From RGIG8244 sp045639325 (lineage in GTDB: Bacteria; Verrucomicrobiota; Lentisphaeria; Victivallales; UBA1829), in contig JAZUCU010000048.1 in assembly GCA_045639325.1 (NCBI GenBank), positions 1 through 64,000 on the forward strand: a stretch of 64,000 nt of DNA, written 5' to 3'. A model generated the notes under the pieces. The model ran no database searches and was not told where the DNA came from. It saw nothing but the letters and a program-made list of their open reading frames with translations. Shown here one piece after another: positions 32,614 through 41,905 of this stretch (position 1 is its first letter; every line of letters begins with the position of its first letter). Made by a program: the position numbers and the translations under genes.

Positions 32614-33342
32614 ATGAAAACCGCCGCAGTGATACCTGCCCGTTTCGGCAGTATGAGATTTCCGGGTAAAGTATTGGCACAGCTTCAAGGCAAGCCCATT
32701 ATTCAGTGGGTTTGGGAGCGTGCCATTCAATCCAAAGCCGACGTTGTGCTGATTGCCGCAGACGATCCGAAAGTGGAAGCTGCAGTGAAAAGTTTCGGCG
32801 GCAATGTGGTTATGACACGCCCGGATCATCCCTCCGGATCCGACCGGATCTGGGAAGCGGCGGAAAAACTTGATGTTGATCTGATTGTCAATGTTCAGGG
32901 TGACGAACCGATGATTCCGCCGTCCGTCATCAATGATTTGATTGATGCGATGGCAGGTTGTGATGCGGAAATGGGAACGGTTGTTGTTCCTGTGAAACGC
33001 AGCGAAGTGGAAAACAACCCGAATCTGCCGAAAGTGACCCTGACCAATGATGGTTATGCGATTTATTTTTCCCGTTCCATGATTCCGTATCTGCGTGAAG
33101 GCGGGGAAGAAATGGAAGTATACCGTCACTGGGGTATTTATGCGTATCGCCGTGAAGCGTTGAAAAAGTTTGTCTCCCTTCCTCCGGGCAAGTTGGAGCA
33201 GTGTGAAAAGCTGGAACAGCTGCGTGCGTTGGAAAACGGGATGCGTATTAAAGTGATCCAGACCAATTTTGAAACAATCGGCATTGATACGCCGGAAGAT
33301 TTGGAACGTGCGGAAGCATTTCTTGCACAACGGAAAGGTTGA
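32614..33342 (+). CDS. kdsB: 3-deoxy-manno-octulosonate cytidylyltransferase
   Basis: 242 residues. Seen: AVIPARFGSMRFPGKVLAQL (nucleotide loop), QWVWERAIQSKADVVLIAAD, TRPDHPSGSDRIWEAA, LIVNVQGDEPMIPPSVINDL, YFSRSMIPY, HWGIYAYRREALKKFVSLPP and LEQLRALENGMRIKV. It makes CMP-Kdo for the inner core of LPS. It stands first in kdsB-kdsA-kdsC-lpt-lptB. SD CAGGAG. Confidence 0.97.
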   Translation: MKTAAVIPARFGSMRFPGKVLAQLQGKPIIQWVWERAIQSKADVVLIAADDPKVEAAVKSFGGNVVMTRPDHPSGSDRIWEAAEKLDVDLIVNVQGDEPMIPPSVINDLIDAMAGCDAEMGTVVVPVKRSEVENNPNLPKVTLTNDGYAIYFSRSMIPYLREGGEEMEVYRHWGIYAYRREALKKFVSLPPGKLEQCEKLEQLRALENGMRIKVIQTNFETIGIDTPEDLERAEAFLAQRKG

Positions 33343-33345
33343 AAA

Positions 33346-34173
33346 ATGAATATGATGAAAGCGCAAGTCGCAGATTTTGAAATCGGCGGTGGAAAATTTA
33401 CCGTTCTTGCCGGTCCCTGCATGGCAGAAAGCCAGGAAACATGTCTTGAAGTTGCAGAATTCATGAAAGATCTGTGTGCAAAACTGCAGGTCAATTATGT
33501 GTTCAAGGCATCTTTTGATAAAGCCAACCGCAGTTCCGGCAGATCCGTACGTGGTCCCGGTATGGAACAGGGCCTTGGTTATCTTGCCGAAGTCAAAAAA
33601 CGTTTGAACCTTCCCGTCGTGACCGACGTTCATGAATCCGAACAGGCGGCTGCCGTTGCGGAAGTTGCGGACATCCTTCAGATTCCCGCATTCCTGTGTC
33701 GTCAGACCGACCTTCTGGAAGCCTGCGCCCGTACCGGACGCTGCGTTAACGTGAAGAAAGGCCAGTTTATGGCTCCGGAAGATATGCGCGGCGTTGTCGG
33801 CAAACTCCAGGATGCCAATGCAAAAAGCATTCTGCTGACGGAACGCGGTGCAACATTCGGCTATCACAATCTGGTTGTTGATATGCGCACATTCCCCACC
33901 ATGCGTGCGAATAATGTGCCGGTGATTTTTGATGCAACTCATTCCGTACAGCTGCCGGGCGGACTCGGCAATGCTTCCGGCGGTCAGCGTGAATTCATTC
34001 TTCCGCTGGCACGTGCAGCAGCGGGCGCGGGTATCGATGGTATCTTTATGGAAGTCCATCCGGATCCCTCCAAAGCATTGTCTGACGGTCCCAACTCTCT
34101 GAATTTTGCGGATGCGGAAAAAACATTGAGACAGGTATTGGAAATTTATGAGCTCGTTAAGAAATATATCTGA
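33346..34173 (+). CDS. kdsA: 3-deoxy-8-phosphooctulonate synthase
   Basis: 275 residues. Seen: TVLAGPCMAESQETCLEVAE, YVFKASFDKANRSSGRSVRG, VVTDVHESEQAAAVAEVADI, IPAFLCRQTDLLEACARTGR, VNVKKGQFMAPEDMRGV, ERGATFGYHNLVVDMRTFP, VIFDATHSVQLPGG and GIDGIFMEVHPDPSKALSDG. It condenses arabinose 5-phosphate with PEP to Kdo 8-phosphate. Its last 26 bases overlap kdsC. Confidence 0.97.
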   Translation: MNMMKAQVADFEIGGGKFTVLAGPCMAESQETCLEVAEFMKDLCAKLQVNYVFKASFDKANRSSGRSVRGPGMEQGLGYLAEVKKRLNLPVVTDVHESEQAAAVAEVADILQIPAFLCRQTDLLEACARTGRCVNVKKGQFMAPEDMRGVVGKLQDANAKSILLTERGATFGYHNLVVDMRTFPTMRANNVPVIFDATHSVQLPGGLGNASGGQREFILPLARAAAGAGIDGIFMEVHPDPSKALSDGPNSLNFADAEKTLRQVLEIYELVKKYI

Positions 34174-34681
34174 GATCACAACGGTCATATTGGACGTGGA
34201 TGGCGTGTTGACGGATGGTCGTTTCGGCTATCATGACAACGGCGATGAAATCAAATTTTTCCACGTCCGTGACGGTTCGGTGATCAAGATGGCGATGCGT
34301 GCCGGATTGCGTGTGGGTATTCTTTCCGGCCGCAAGAGCAAAGCGAATGAGACCCGTGCGACGGAATTAGGCATGTCCTTCCTCAAGCAGGCTTGCAAGA
34401 ACAAAGCCGATGGTTTGCGTGAATTGCTGCAGGAACAGAATCTGCGCCCGGAAGAATGTTTTTACATGGGCGATGACTTTATCGACATTCCGCCGATCCG
34501 TTTGTGCGGTCTGGCGGCTGCCCCTGCCAATGCACGGGCAGAAGTCAAGGAATTTGTTGACTTTGTGACGGAAGCAAAAGGCGGAGAGGGTGCCGTGGCG
34601 GAAGCTCTTGAAATCATATTGAAAGGACAGGGCAAATGGGAAGCACAGCTTCAGCGTTATCTGCAAGATTATACACTCTAA
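34148..34681 (+). CDS. kdsC: Kdo-8-phosphate phosphatase (HAD)
   Basis: 177 residues, C0-type HAD. Motif I ILDVDGVLTDGRFGYHDNGD, then FHVRDGSVIKMAMRAGLRVG with ILSGRKSKANETRATELG (motif II/III region), and FYMGDDFIDIPPIRLCGL (motif IV). It hydrolyses Kdo 8-phosphate to Kdo. It overlaps kdsA upstream by 26 bp and the LptC/A-like gene downstream by 46 bp, so the whole run is tightly coupled. The IDIPPI spelling replaces the usual NDLPVM/NDIP of the family. Confidence 0.93.
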   Translation: MSSLRNISEITTVILDVDGVLTDGRFGYHDNGDEIKFFHVRDGSVIKMAMRAGLRVGILSGRKSKANETRATELGMSFLKQACKNKADGLRELLQEQNLRPEECFYMGDDFIDIPPIRLCGLAAAPANARAEVKEFVDFVTEAKGGEGAVAEALEIILKGQGKWEAQLQRYLQDYTL

Positions 34682-37674
34682 CTGTATTTTTATTTATCCT
34701 GACGTTTGTCGGTCATGTCAGCGCCCAGTCTGATGGGATGCAGGCATCGGTCGATAATTACATTCTGCCTCAGTATCGTGAGAAGGATAATCGTTTGGAC
34801 TACGTGATTTTCGGTGCCAAAGCCGAAAATCGCGGCGCACTTCTGTCTCTGCAGAAAGTCAAAGTCGATATCCTGAACAATGAAGGCAAAGGCATTTACG
34901 ATCTCAAAGATGCCAATATTTACCGTACCACCTCCGCCGGTGAAACGGTTCCTGATGCGTATGATATTGAATCAACCATCAAAGCCCGCCGCGATTTTTC
35001 TGCCGGACTTCTCAAATCCGGCCCGCGCGGTAAGATTATCCGTAACACGGATGCAGAACACAAACTGCTGAAAATCCGTAACGAATTCTGGAAGAAGAAT
35101 CCGAAACAGAAACACGTCAATGCCTGGGTGTATGCGGATGCCGGGACTTATGATAAAAACACCCGTATTCTCCGGAGTGAAAATAACGTGCCCGCCTATT
35201 TCCGGTCACGGGACATTGATGTGGACGGGATCGGTTTTGATGCCTATTCCAGAAAAAGATTTATTCATATCCGTTCCAATGTGCGGATTATTTACCATAA
35301 TTATGTAAAAGACGGGACTCCCGGCAAAGAAGACGGGATCAATTTTATTGCAGTATCCGACAACATGGATATTGACAACAGCAACAAAAAGAGTGCAGTC
35401 TTTACTTTGCATAAAAATGTCAAGGTGGAAAACATCGAAGACAAAAACGTAAAGATGAAGATTACCCTGGGCAAAAACAAAACAGTCGAAGTGGATGCCG
35501 TTGCAATCACGCAGATTTCCTGCGATAAAATGGTGATTTATACCAATCCTTCCCAGAGCAGCAAGGATGGCAAAAAGAATAAAGATGAAGCCAGCCGTTT
35601 GGATAAGATTGAGTTTTTTGATAATATCATAATCACGCGCAAAGAGATTCCCGTGGATCCTCAATATGCAGCCCATGTGAAAACGCAGACTGTCCGCTGC
35701 CAATACCTTGTGTATAACATGGCCGAATTGAAAGCCACCTTGCGCGGTCAGCCGGTATTGACCAGTGACCGTAACCGCATTGTTGGTGATATGATTGAGA
35801 TTTATCTGAAAAAGAGTGCGGAAAAGGCGGATAAAGGAAGCAAGAAAATCAAAACAAAACTGGATCCTTACAAGTATAAAATCACGCTGCCCAAAATTAC
35901 TTTTTACAATGAATCCGATGTGAATCAGGCTCCGTTCCAGGTGGAAGCCAACGTGATGGAGTATGATGCGGATAAAGACCGTTGTTTTCTGTATGGAAAT
36001 GTGATTGGTGAGCAACTTCAGACGGAAGAGAAGCACGTTCCCGATTCCCGGAAGTGCAAATTGCAGACACATACCCGTATTTCCTGTAACAAAATGGTGA
36101 TATTGCTGGCTGATAAACCGAAAACTCCCGGCGAAAAGAAAACTGCCAAACCGAATGATAACCGGATCAGCGGCGGAAAGAAGCAGTTGAAACAGTTGGA
36201 ATGTTTTGACGATGTTGTCATCACCCGCAAAGCTGTGCCGCAGGATTTGGATAAGCATCCGGAATTCCGTAAGTTTGTCAAAGACGAGGCATCGGAAAGC
36301 GATTATGCTGTATTCAATAATAATACGCGCCGTCTGCTTCTTTCCGGACGCCCCATTGTCACCAGCAACAAGGATATTCTGAAAGGTAAAACCATTGAAC
36401 TTCTGTTTGAAAAAGCCGTTGCCGGTGCTCAGCAGGATGGTTTGAAATTGCAGAATGTCAGAGTCAATCTGCCGGATCTTACGTATTACGGTGATACCCA
36501 ATTGGCGGCTGGCCAGAAGCAATCTGCTGCCGATGGAGACGCACAGCCTCATCGCGTGACTGCCCGGTTGATGGATTATAATGTCAAGAGCGACATTTGC
36601 GAATTGCGTTATGAAGTCTGGATCCGGCAGACTGCCTTCGATCAGATCAACGTAAAAGATGCCGGAGATGAAACCAAAACTGCCCGGATCAAGACACAGG
36701 TTGATACGGATTTGCGCTGTGAAAAAATGTTTATTCACCTGAAGAATGCCCCGAAAACTGCGGCGAAGGCGAATAAGGAAGATTCCGGCAAAGAGTTGAA
36801 GAAAGTTGAGTGCTTCCGGGATGTGGTCATCACCCGGAAAAGTGTGCCGCTTGATGCCCGTTATCTGGCGCACAGTGAATTGCAGTCCTCCACCAGTGAT
36901 TATGCGGAATTCAACAGTGATACGCAGATGTTGATGCTGAAAGATAAGCCGGTACTTGTGAATGGCTTGAGCCGTTTGCAGGGCGAACGGATGGAGATTC
37001 AGCTTGCAAAGAATACCGTTGCTGGAAACAATAAAGCGCAGAACAAGATGGATTTCAATCCGGATAATGTCAAGGTTTATATGCCCATTCTGCATTACTA
37101 TGCTGATTCCACGGAAGCGGGGAAAAATAAAAAGCCCGTCTTTGCGGAATCTAACGTATTGCATTATGATACGAAAAAAGATCTTTGTACCTTGCTTGGT
37201 AACGTTGTCGTAGACGATGCTGAAAATGCCCGCATCACTTGCGATAAGATGATGATTTATCTTGAAAATGCACCGGAGAAGGCAGTTGCCGGAACAACTG
37301 AAACTGTCAGTTCCGCAGATAAGAAAGCCGCACAGAGCAAGCAGTTGAAATTGCTGGAATGTTTCGGCGAAGTGAATATTGTACACCGTGCATCGGTCAA
37401 AGACAGCACGGCAAAAGACCGGGTGTCGGTCAGTGATTATGCCGTGTATGATCCGAAAAAGATGATCATGACCTTGAGCGGCAACCCTGTATTCAACAGT
37501 GGAGGCGACAAGATGTCCGGCGAACGTATTGACATTTACTTTATGGAAGATGAAGAACGCGCATTGCAGGCGGATTCTGCCGGCAGTATGCATCGCAAGT
37601 TAATGATCAGGAACATGAAAGTATCCATGCCGGTTGTGAATTATAACGGCGATACAAAGATGCCCAGGAAATAA
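34636..37674 (+). CDS. Multi-repeat LptC/LptA (OstA)-like LPS transport protein
   Basis: 1012 residues with a signal sequence (LYTLTVFLFILTFVGHVSAQ). The first 280 residues resemble an LptC-like beta-jellyroll (VIFGAKAENRGALLSLQKVK, VDILNNEGKGIYDLKDANIY, FDAYSRKRFIHIRSNVRIIY). From about 294, four related units of 175-210 residues follow (starts near 294, 482, 693, 867). Each opens I-x-C-[DNE]-K-M-x-I, then L-E-C-F-x-[DE]-V-x-I-T-R-K, S-D-Y-A-x-[FY], L-x-G-x-P-V, and a late YD-K-D-x-C-x-L-x-G-x-V. These are LptA/OstA-type elements. With kdsBAC before and lptB after, it is probably the periplasmic LPS bridge. Ordinary LptA is under 200 residues and polymerises head to tail, so this may be a covalent version. 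Confidence 0.8.
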   Translation: MGSTASALSARLYTLTVFLFILTFVGHVSAQSDGMQASVDNYILPQYREKDNRLDYVIFGAKAENRGALLSLQKVKVDILNNEGKGIYDLKDANIYRTTSAGETVPDAYDIESTIKARRDFSAGLLKSGPRGKIIRNTDAEHKLLKIRNEFWKKNPKQKHVNAWVYADAGTYDKNTRILRSENNVPAYFRSRDIDVDGIGFDAYSRKRFIHIRSNVRIIYHNYVKDGTPGKEDGINFIAVSDNMDIDNSNKKSAVFTLHKNVKVENIEDKNVKMKITLGKNKTVEVDAVAITQISCDKMVIYTNPSQSSKDGKKNKDEASRLDKIEFFDNIIITRKEIPVDPQYAAHVKTQTVRCQYLVYNMAELKATLRGQPVLTSDRNRIVGDMIEIYLKKSAEKADKGSKKIKTKLDPYKYKITLPKITFYNESDVNQAPFQVEANVMEYDADKDRCFLYGNVIGEQLQTEEKHVPDSRKCKLQTHTRISCNKMVILLADKPKTPGEKKTAKPNDNRISGGKKQLKQLECFDDVVITRKAVPQDLDKHPEFRKFVKDEASESDYAVFNNNTRRLLLSGRPIVTSNKDILKGKTIELLFEKAVAGAQQDGLKLQNVRVNLPDLTYYGDTQLAAGQKQSAADGDAQPHRVTARLMDYNVKSDICELRYEVWIRQTAFDQINVKDAGDETKTARIKTQVDTDLRCEKMFIHLKNAPKTAAKANKEDSGKELKKVECFRDVVITRKSVPLDARYLAHSELQSSTSDYAEFNSDTQMLMLKDKPVLVNGLSRLQGERMEIQLAKNTVAGNNKAQNKMDFNPDNVKVYMPILHYYADSTEAGKNKKPVFAESNVLHYDTKKDLCTLLGNVVVDDAENARITCDKMMIYLENAPEKAVAGTTETVSSADKKAAQSKQLKLLECFGEVNIVHRASVKDSTAKDRVSVSDYAVYDPKKMIMTLSGNPVFNSGGDKMSGERIDIYFMEDEERALQADSAGSMHRKLMIRNMKVSMPVVNYNGDTKMPRK

Positions 37675-37687
37675 GGAGTCAATTGAT

Positions 37688-38452
37688 ATGAGCGAAGAAC
37701 AGATGATTGGAATGGAACAGCAGGATCCTGAATTGTTGATGGAGGCGAAAGGCCTGATGAAAGCATACCGCGGACGCCGTGTTGTCAAATCCGTCAACAT
37801 CAATGTCCGCCGTGGAGAAGTTGTTGGTCTGCTTGGCCCGAACGGTGCCGGAAAGACAACCAGTTTTTATATGATCACCGGATTGATTCAGCCGGATGAA
37901 GGCCAGATTATGTTCAAGGGAATGGATATTTCCCATGAGCCGATGTATATCCGTGCCCGTATGGGGATGGGGTATCTGGCGCAGGAACCTTCCATCTTCC
38001 GTAAATTGACGGTGGAAGATAATATTATGGCGATTCTTGAGACCCTCGCCATTTCTGCTAAAGAACGGAAAGAACGGTTGAAAACCTTGCTGGAAGATTT
38101 GGATCTGAGTCACTTGGCAAAACAGAAAGCCATGACCCTTTCCGGGGGGGAAAGACGCCGTCTGGAAATCACCCGTGCGTTGGTGTCGAATCCTTCCTTT
38201 ATCATGATGGACGAACCGTTCAGCGGTGTTGACCCGATTGCTGTTTTCAACGTGCAGAAGATCATTTACAAGCTGAAGGAAAAGAATATCGGTATTCTGA
38301 TTACGGACCATAACGTACGTGAAACACTGGCTTGCGTTGACCGTGCATATTTGATGGCGCAGGGCGAAATCAAGTGCGAAGGTTCCAGCGACTTCCTGGT
38401 CAACAACGAACAGGCACGTATTACCTATCTCGGTCCTGAATTTACAATGTAA
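37688..38452 (+). CDS. lptB: LPS export ABC transporter ATP-binding protein
   Basis: 254 residues. Walker A LLGPNGAGKTTSFYMITGLI, Q-loop region MGYLAQEPSIFRKLTVEDNI, signature LSGGERRRLEITRALVS, Walker B FIMMDEPFSGVDPIAVFNVQ and the H-loop LITDHNVRETLACVDRAYLM. These are LptB hallmarks, with an N-terminal extension of about 15 residues (SEEQMIGMEQQDPEL). It powers LPS extraction from the inner membrane with LptF/LptG, which are not in the window. It follows the LptC/A-like gene by 13 bp. Confidence 0.96.
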   Translation: MSEEQMIGMEQQDPELLMEAKGLMKAYRGRRVVKSVNINVRRGEVVGLLGPNGAGKTTSFYMITGLIQPDEGQIMFKGMDISHEPMYIRARMGMGYLAQEPSIFRKLTVEDNIMAILETLAISAKERKERLKTLLEDLDLSHLAKQKAMTLSGGERRRLEITRALVSNPSFIMMDEPFSGVDPIAVFNVQKIIYKLKEKNIGILITDHNVRETLACVDRAYLMAQGEIKCEGSSDFLVNNEQARITYLGPEFTM

Positions 38453-38482
38453 TTTCAATCCATGGAAAGGATGTGGTGTGTT

Positions 38483-38854
38483 ATGGAAAAAACTACTTTT
38501 TCCGGTATTGTGATCCGCGTGAAAGATCTTGATCTCTGCCGCTCCTTTTATCAAAACGTGATCGGTTTGGGAATGCCGGTCATGGACAGCAGTTTCTGGT
38601 GTGAGTTCAATATCAACGGGAATTCCTCCCTTTATCTGGAAAAAGCGGATAAAGATGAAACACTGCCAGCCAGCGGCGGAAGAAGAATTGCCTGGATGCT
38701 TCAGGTCGAGAACATTCAGGCCTTTGCCGCCACAATGGAACGGTCGGGCTATACACAGGAACATGCTTCTGCCGACCGGATGGGATTCGTTGTCTATGCT
38801 TATCGTGACCCGGAGAACAATCTGTTTTATGTGACAGAGAAACGGCTGCGTTGA
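38483..38854 (+). CDS. VOC/glyoxalase-like small protein
   Basis: 123 residues of the vicinal-oxygen-chelate fold: GIVIRVKDLDLCRSFYQNVI, GLGMPVMDSSFWCEFNINGN, IAWMLQVENIQAFAATMERS, MGFVVYAYRDPENNLFYVTE. Such domains form metal-binding enzymes or binding proteins; substrate unknown. ATG 38483 follows AAAGGA; an in-frame ATG at 38462 has no SD. It lies 30 bp after lptB and is probably co-transcribed. Confidence 0.8.
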   Translation: MEKTTFSGIVIRVKDLDLCRSFYQNVIGLGMPVMDSSFWCEFNINGNSSLYLEKADKDETLPASGGRRIAWMLQVENIQAFAATMERSGYTQEHASADRMGFVVYAYRDPENNLFYVTEKRLR

Positions 38855-38858
38855 CGTG

Positions 38859-39746
38859 ATGCGGCGGCTGTTTATACTTCTTGTTATGTGTGGCTTGATT
38901 CTGCCCTGTCTTGCGGGGAACGGAATCGGTGCGCGCATTGGGAATCGGGCTGATTCCGTTTTTGTATTCTACCCCTCCCGATTGGCAAAGTTTCCGTTTT
39001 ATTCTGTTTTTGAACAATATACGCTTTGCGGAAAAGCAGGTACTTTTGAGAAAAATGCCGGAGTGGAAATCAATGCAGCTGCCATGATTTTTTCGGAAGA
39101 GGATACCATTTTTCTTATTCAATCTCCGCTGACAGTAGAGCAATTCCAGAAAAAAGCCGGGGGGCTTGGCGCGAGTGGGGCGCAGGAAATCAAAATCGAA
39201 TCCAGTACCGGATTCCGTTTTTCCGGCGGGAGTTCGTATGGAGTCGGGAGCAATCAGGCGTTGATTCTTTTTACAGGGAAGGGGGAGTTTCTGTTCGGCG
39301 AGGAAAAGAAAGTCACACGTTATCTTTCCGGCGGGACAGGGAACAATGAGAATATCAAAAAATGTTTTGCGTTGTTGCGCCCGGATGCAGCTGCGTATGG
39401 AGTTCTGACTTCATCCAAAGCGGGGCGGAACGGTTTACTGCAGAGCGGGAATGCGGGTACGGTTGCATTTTCTCTCTGCCGGATGGAAGGGATGCCTTCG
39501 CCGGTTGTTGCGGAAGTTCTGTTCTTTCCATCCTCACCTTCGCGTTTGACGGCATTGTATCGGGAAGTGAAAGAGTATATAGAGAATGTCTATCGAACGG
39601 CATCGTTGAAAGGCTCCATTTCGGCGGAGATGCGCCATGCGTTCACGGTGTCGATGTCTTACGGATTTGTACGTTTGGATATGGCATTGACAGACAGCAA
39701 CGGGCGGGATTTTTTCCGGATTCTTCTTTCTCAATGGAAAAATTGA
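38859..39746 (+). CDS. Exported protein of unknown function
   Basis: 295 residues with a signal peptide (RRLFILLVMCGLILPCLA-G). The mature part is a mix of short strands and helices (VFVFYPSRLAKFPFYSVFEQ, FLIQSPLTVEQFQKKA, ALILFTGKGEFLFGEEKKV, YREVKEYIENVYRTASLKGS). It is not recognised as any family. ATG 38859 lies 5 bp after the VOC stop; GTG 38856 is the alternative. It is the last gene of the lptB run. Confidence 0.7.
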   Translation: MRRLFILLVMCGLILPCLAGNGIGARIGNRADSVFVFYPSRLAKFPFYSVFEQYTLCGKAGTFEKNAGVEINAAAMIFSEEDTIFLIQSPLTVEQFQKKAGGLGASGAQEIKIESSTGFRFSGGSSYGVGSNQALILFTGKGEFLFGEEKKVTRYLSGGTGNNENIKKCFALLRPDAAAYGVLTSSKAGRNGLLQSGNAGTVAFSLCRMEGMPSPVVAEVLFFPSSPSRLTALYREVKEYIENVYRTASLKGSISAEMRHAFTVSMSYGFVRLDMALTDSNGRDFFRILLSQWKN

Positions 39747-39777
39747 GAGAAAACTTTAAAAAAATATAAATTTGAAC

Positions 39778-39816
39778 TTGACAATTTCCGTTCAGCGTTT
39801 ACTTTACTGATATTAT
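39778..39816 (+). promoter_or_regulatory. Probable thyX promoter
   Basis: TTGACA (39778-39783) with TACTTT 16 bp later, or alternatively the extended -10 TG-A-TATTAT (39808-39816). Both lie 35-70 bp before the ATG. The SD is AAAGGAAA (39835-39842). Confidence 0.4.
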
Positions 39817-39848
39817 TAAATTTTAATTTAACTAAAGGAAAAATTATC

Positions 39849-40550
39849 ATGGCACAACAGCACATTAATGTCCCGCCTGAAAATCATGTTTCCGTCCTTG
39901 ATGGTCAGGGATGGGTCGGTTTGATTGATACTCTCGGTACGGAATCCACCATCGTCAACGCCGCTCGCGTGTCATTTGGTAAGATCAAGACTGACATGGA
40001 TGAACGGGATGTGAAGTTATTGCATTACCTGCTCGATAACCGCCATTCCAGCCCGCTGGAACACATCGTATTTACGTTCAGTGTCCATTGCCCTCTGTTC
40101 GTCCGCGGTCAGTGGCATCGTCACCGTACATGGTCTTACAACGAAATTTCCCGCCGTTATACAGAAATCGACATCGAATTCTATACGCCGAAACACCTGC
40201 GCATGCAGTCTGAAAACAACCGTCAGGCATCTTATGACAACCCGGATTTTCAGGATGCTGAACTGCGTGCTATGATTGAAAAGCAGAACAAAGATTCTCT
40301 GGCACTTTATGAAAAATTGCTGGAAGGCGGCGTTTGCCGTGAACAGGCCCGTGGCGTTCTGCCGCAGAATATGATGGTGACATTCTGGGCAACCGTTGAC
40401 CTGAACAATCTGCTTCACTTCCTCTCTCTGCGCGACAGCGAACATGCACAGTGGGAAATCCGCGAATATGCAGCCGGTATCAAGAAATTGATCAAGCCGA
40501 TCATCCCCAACGTTGCAGCTTATTTTGCGGAAAAAGGTCAGCCCTGGTGA
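39849..40550 (+). CDS. thyX: Flavin-dependent thymidylate synthase
   Basis: 233 residues. The ThyX signature RHRTWSYNEISRRYTEID (RHRxxSxxxxSxR) at about 93-110, with HSSPLEHIVFTFSVHCPLFV before it, GVCREQARGVLPQNMMVTFW and DLNNLLHFLSLRDSEHAQWE after. It methylates dUMP with methylene-tetrahydrofolate and FAD/NADPH. A terminator follows 35 bp after the stop. Confidence 0.97.
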   Translation: MAQQHINVPPENHVSVLDGQGWVGLIDTLGTESTIVNAARVSFGKIKTDMDERDVKLLHYLLDNRHSSPLEHIVFTFSVHCPLFVRGQWHRHRTWSYNEISRRYTEIDIEFYTPKHLRMQSENNRQASYDNPDFQDAELRAMIEKQNKDSLALYEKLLEGGVCREQARGVLPQNMMVTFWATVDLNNLLHFLSLRDSEHAQWEIREYAAGIKKLIKPIIPNVAAYFAEKGQPW

Positions 40551-40582
40551 TTATCATCGGTTCAGCAAAACTGAAGTAAATA

Positions 40583-40615
40583 AAAACGGCGTTCGAAATT
40601 GAACGCCGTTTTTTT
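40583..40615. terminator. Bidirectional terminator between thyX and the exporter operon
   Basis: AACGGCGTTC (40585-40594), loop GAAATT, GAACGCCGTT (40601-40610), with T7 on the plus side and A5 on the other side, so it can act for both convergent transcripts. Confidence 0.88.
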
Positions 40616-40639
40616 ATGCAGAAATAATGGATTTTGATC

Positions 40640-41905
40640 TTATTCGGAACGCAGTACGTCGATCGGATTCTGTTGCGCAGCCTTCCATGCCGGGTATGTC
40701 CCGAAAACGATCCCTGTCACCGCAGAAATCGCCAGAGAGAGGATGATCGCGGAAGAAGAGAAAATCACCGGCCAGACGGCAAAGTAGGTCACGGCGAAAG
40801 CAATCGCGACACCCAATCCGACACCGGCAATCCCGCCGACAGAGGTCAGAAACACAGTTTCCAGAAGGAACTGGAGGATGATATCCTGCTTCAATGCCCC
40901 GAGCGCACGGCGTGTACCGATTTCTTTCTTACGTTCATAGACGTTTGCCAGCATGATGTTCATGATGCCAATCCCGCCGACCAGGAGAGAGATCCCCGCG
41001 ATGGAACTCATGACGATGGTGAAGATGTTCTGAGTGGCTTCCCTTTGGCGGAGAATTTCCAACGGAACAAAGACTTCCCAGTCCTTGATTTCTTCGTGTG
41101 CTTTTTCCATAAAACGGCTGATTCGACGGGCGGTATCGTCAATGCAGGAAATGTCCGCCACGTGAACAAGGAACGTATCATAATCGATCTTTTCCACGGT
41201 TGAGCGACCGCTTTCCTTGAGCATGACCGAGTTGCCGTACAAGGCATCGGAAGCAGACCGGGTGATAAAAATGCAACTGTTTGGAGAGCCTATGCCGGGA
41301 ATGATTGTGCCTTTCACGTTTTCCAAGACACCAACGATAACCAGTGCATGACTGCCGACAAAGATGGTTTCCCCCACAACATCCCGTTTGGAAATGGGGA
41401 AAAGTGTACGCTTTGCACCTGTGCCGATCACACATGTATTGCGGTCGCCATCCACTCTGTTGAGCCAGCGGCCTTCTACGATGCGGGATCTGGATTCTTC
41501 AAGGAAGTCCGTTGTTACGCCGAAGAGAGAGACGTCAACCTGTGTGATGCCGCGCAAGACCGGGGTTCTGGAATTGCGGGCCGTGGCGACGGATTGCACG
41601 TTATCCATGGAGGAAATGTGGCGCAAATCGCTTTCGGTCAAGCCGTAAAAAGAAATGCGGCTCTGACTGGAACTGTCGGTCACATTTTTTCCGGAGACCG
41701 GGGGCTTTTTGGAGGAAACAATAACCTTATCAATCCCCATGGATTCGATTTGAGACAGTGCTTCCTGTTTTGCCCCTTCGGAAATCGCGAGCATGGCAAT
41801 CACGCTGCCGACCCCGAAAATAATCCCGAGAGAGGTGAGCAGTGACCGCACTTTATGCAGCATCAGGTTGTGAAAAGATAATGCGATCAGGTCAGAGATT
41901 TTCAT
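40640..41905 (-). CDS. MacB-like ABC transporter permease
   Basis: 421 residues. N-terminal membrane helix with KVRSLLTSLGIIFGVGSVIA and MLAISEGAKQEALSQIESMG, a periplasmic MacB_PCD domain of about 220 residues, then three C-terminal helices (FTIVMSSIAGISLLVGGIGI with NIMLANVYERKKEIGTRRAL, the FtsX core, and SAVTGIVFGTYPAWKAAQQN). It belongs to the MacB/LolC type VII ABC permeases, which act as mechanotransmitters and do not move substrate through the membrane domain. In E. coli MacB the ATPase is fused; here it is the separate gene upstream (4-bp overlap). Its partners are the MacA-like adaptor and, unusually, a secretin. Confidence 0.9.
   Translation of the reverse strand: MKISDLIALSFHNLMLHKVRSLLTSLGIIFGVGSVIAMLAISEGAKQEALSQIESMGIDKVIVSSKKPPVSGKNVTDSSSQSRISFYGLTESDLRHISSMDNVQSVATARNSRTPVLRGITQVDVSLFGVTTDFLEESRSRIVEGRWLNRVDGDRNTCVIGTGAKRTLFPISKRDVVGETIFVGSHALVIVGVLENVKGTIIPGIGSPNSCIFITRSASDALYGNSVMLKESGRSTVEKIDYDTFLVHVADISCIDDTARRISRFMEKAHEEIKDWEVFVPLEILRQREATQNIFTIVMSSIAGISLLVGGIGIMNIMLANVYERKKEIGTRRALGALKQDIILQFLLETVFLTSVGGIAGVGLGVAIAFAVTYFAVWPVIFSSSAIILSLAISAVTGIVFGTYPAWKAAQQNPIDVLRSE

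Noticed and set aside
35206..37593. Open frame of 795 codons antisense to the LptC/LptA-like gene
   Set aside because: Shadow frame opposite a convincing gene with signal peptide, SD and repeats; no recognisable motif.
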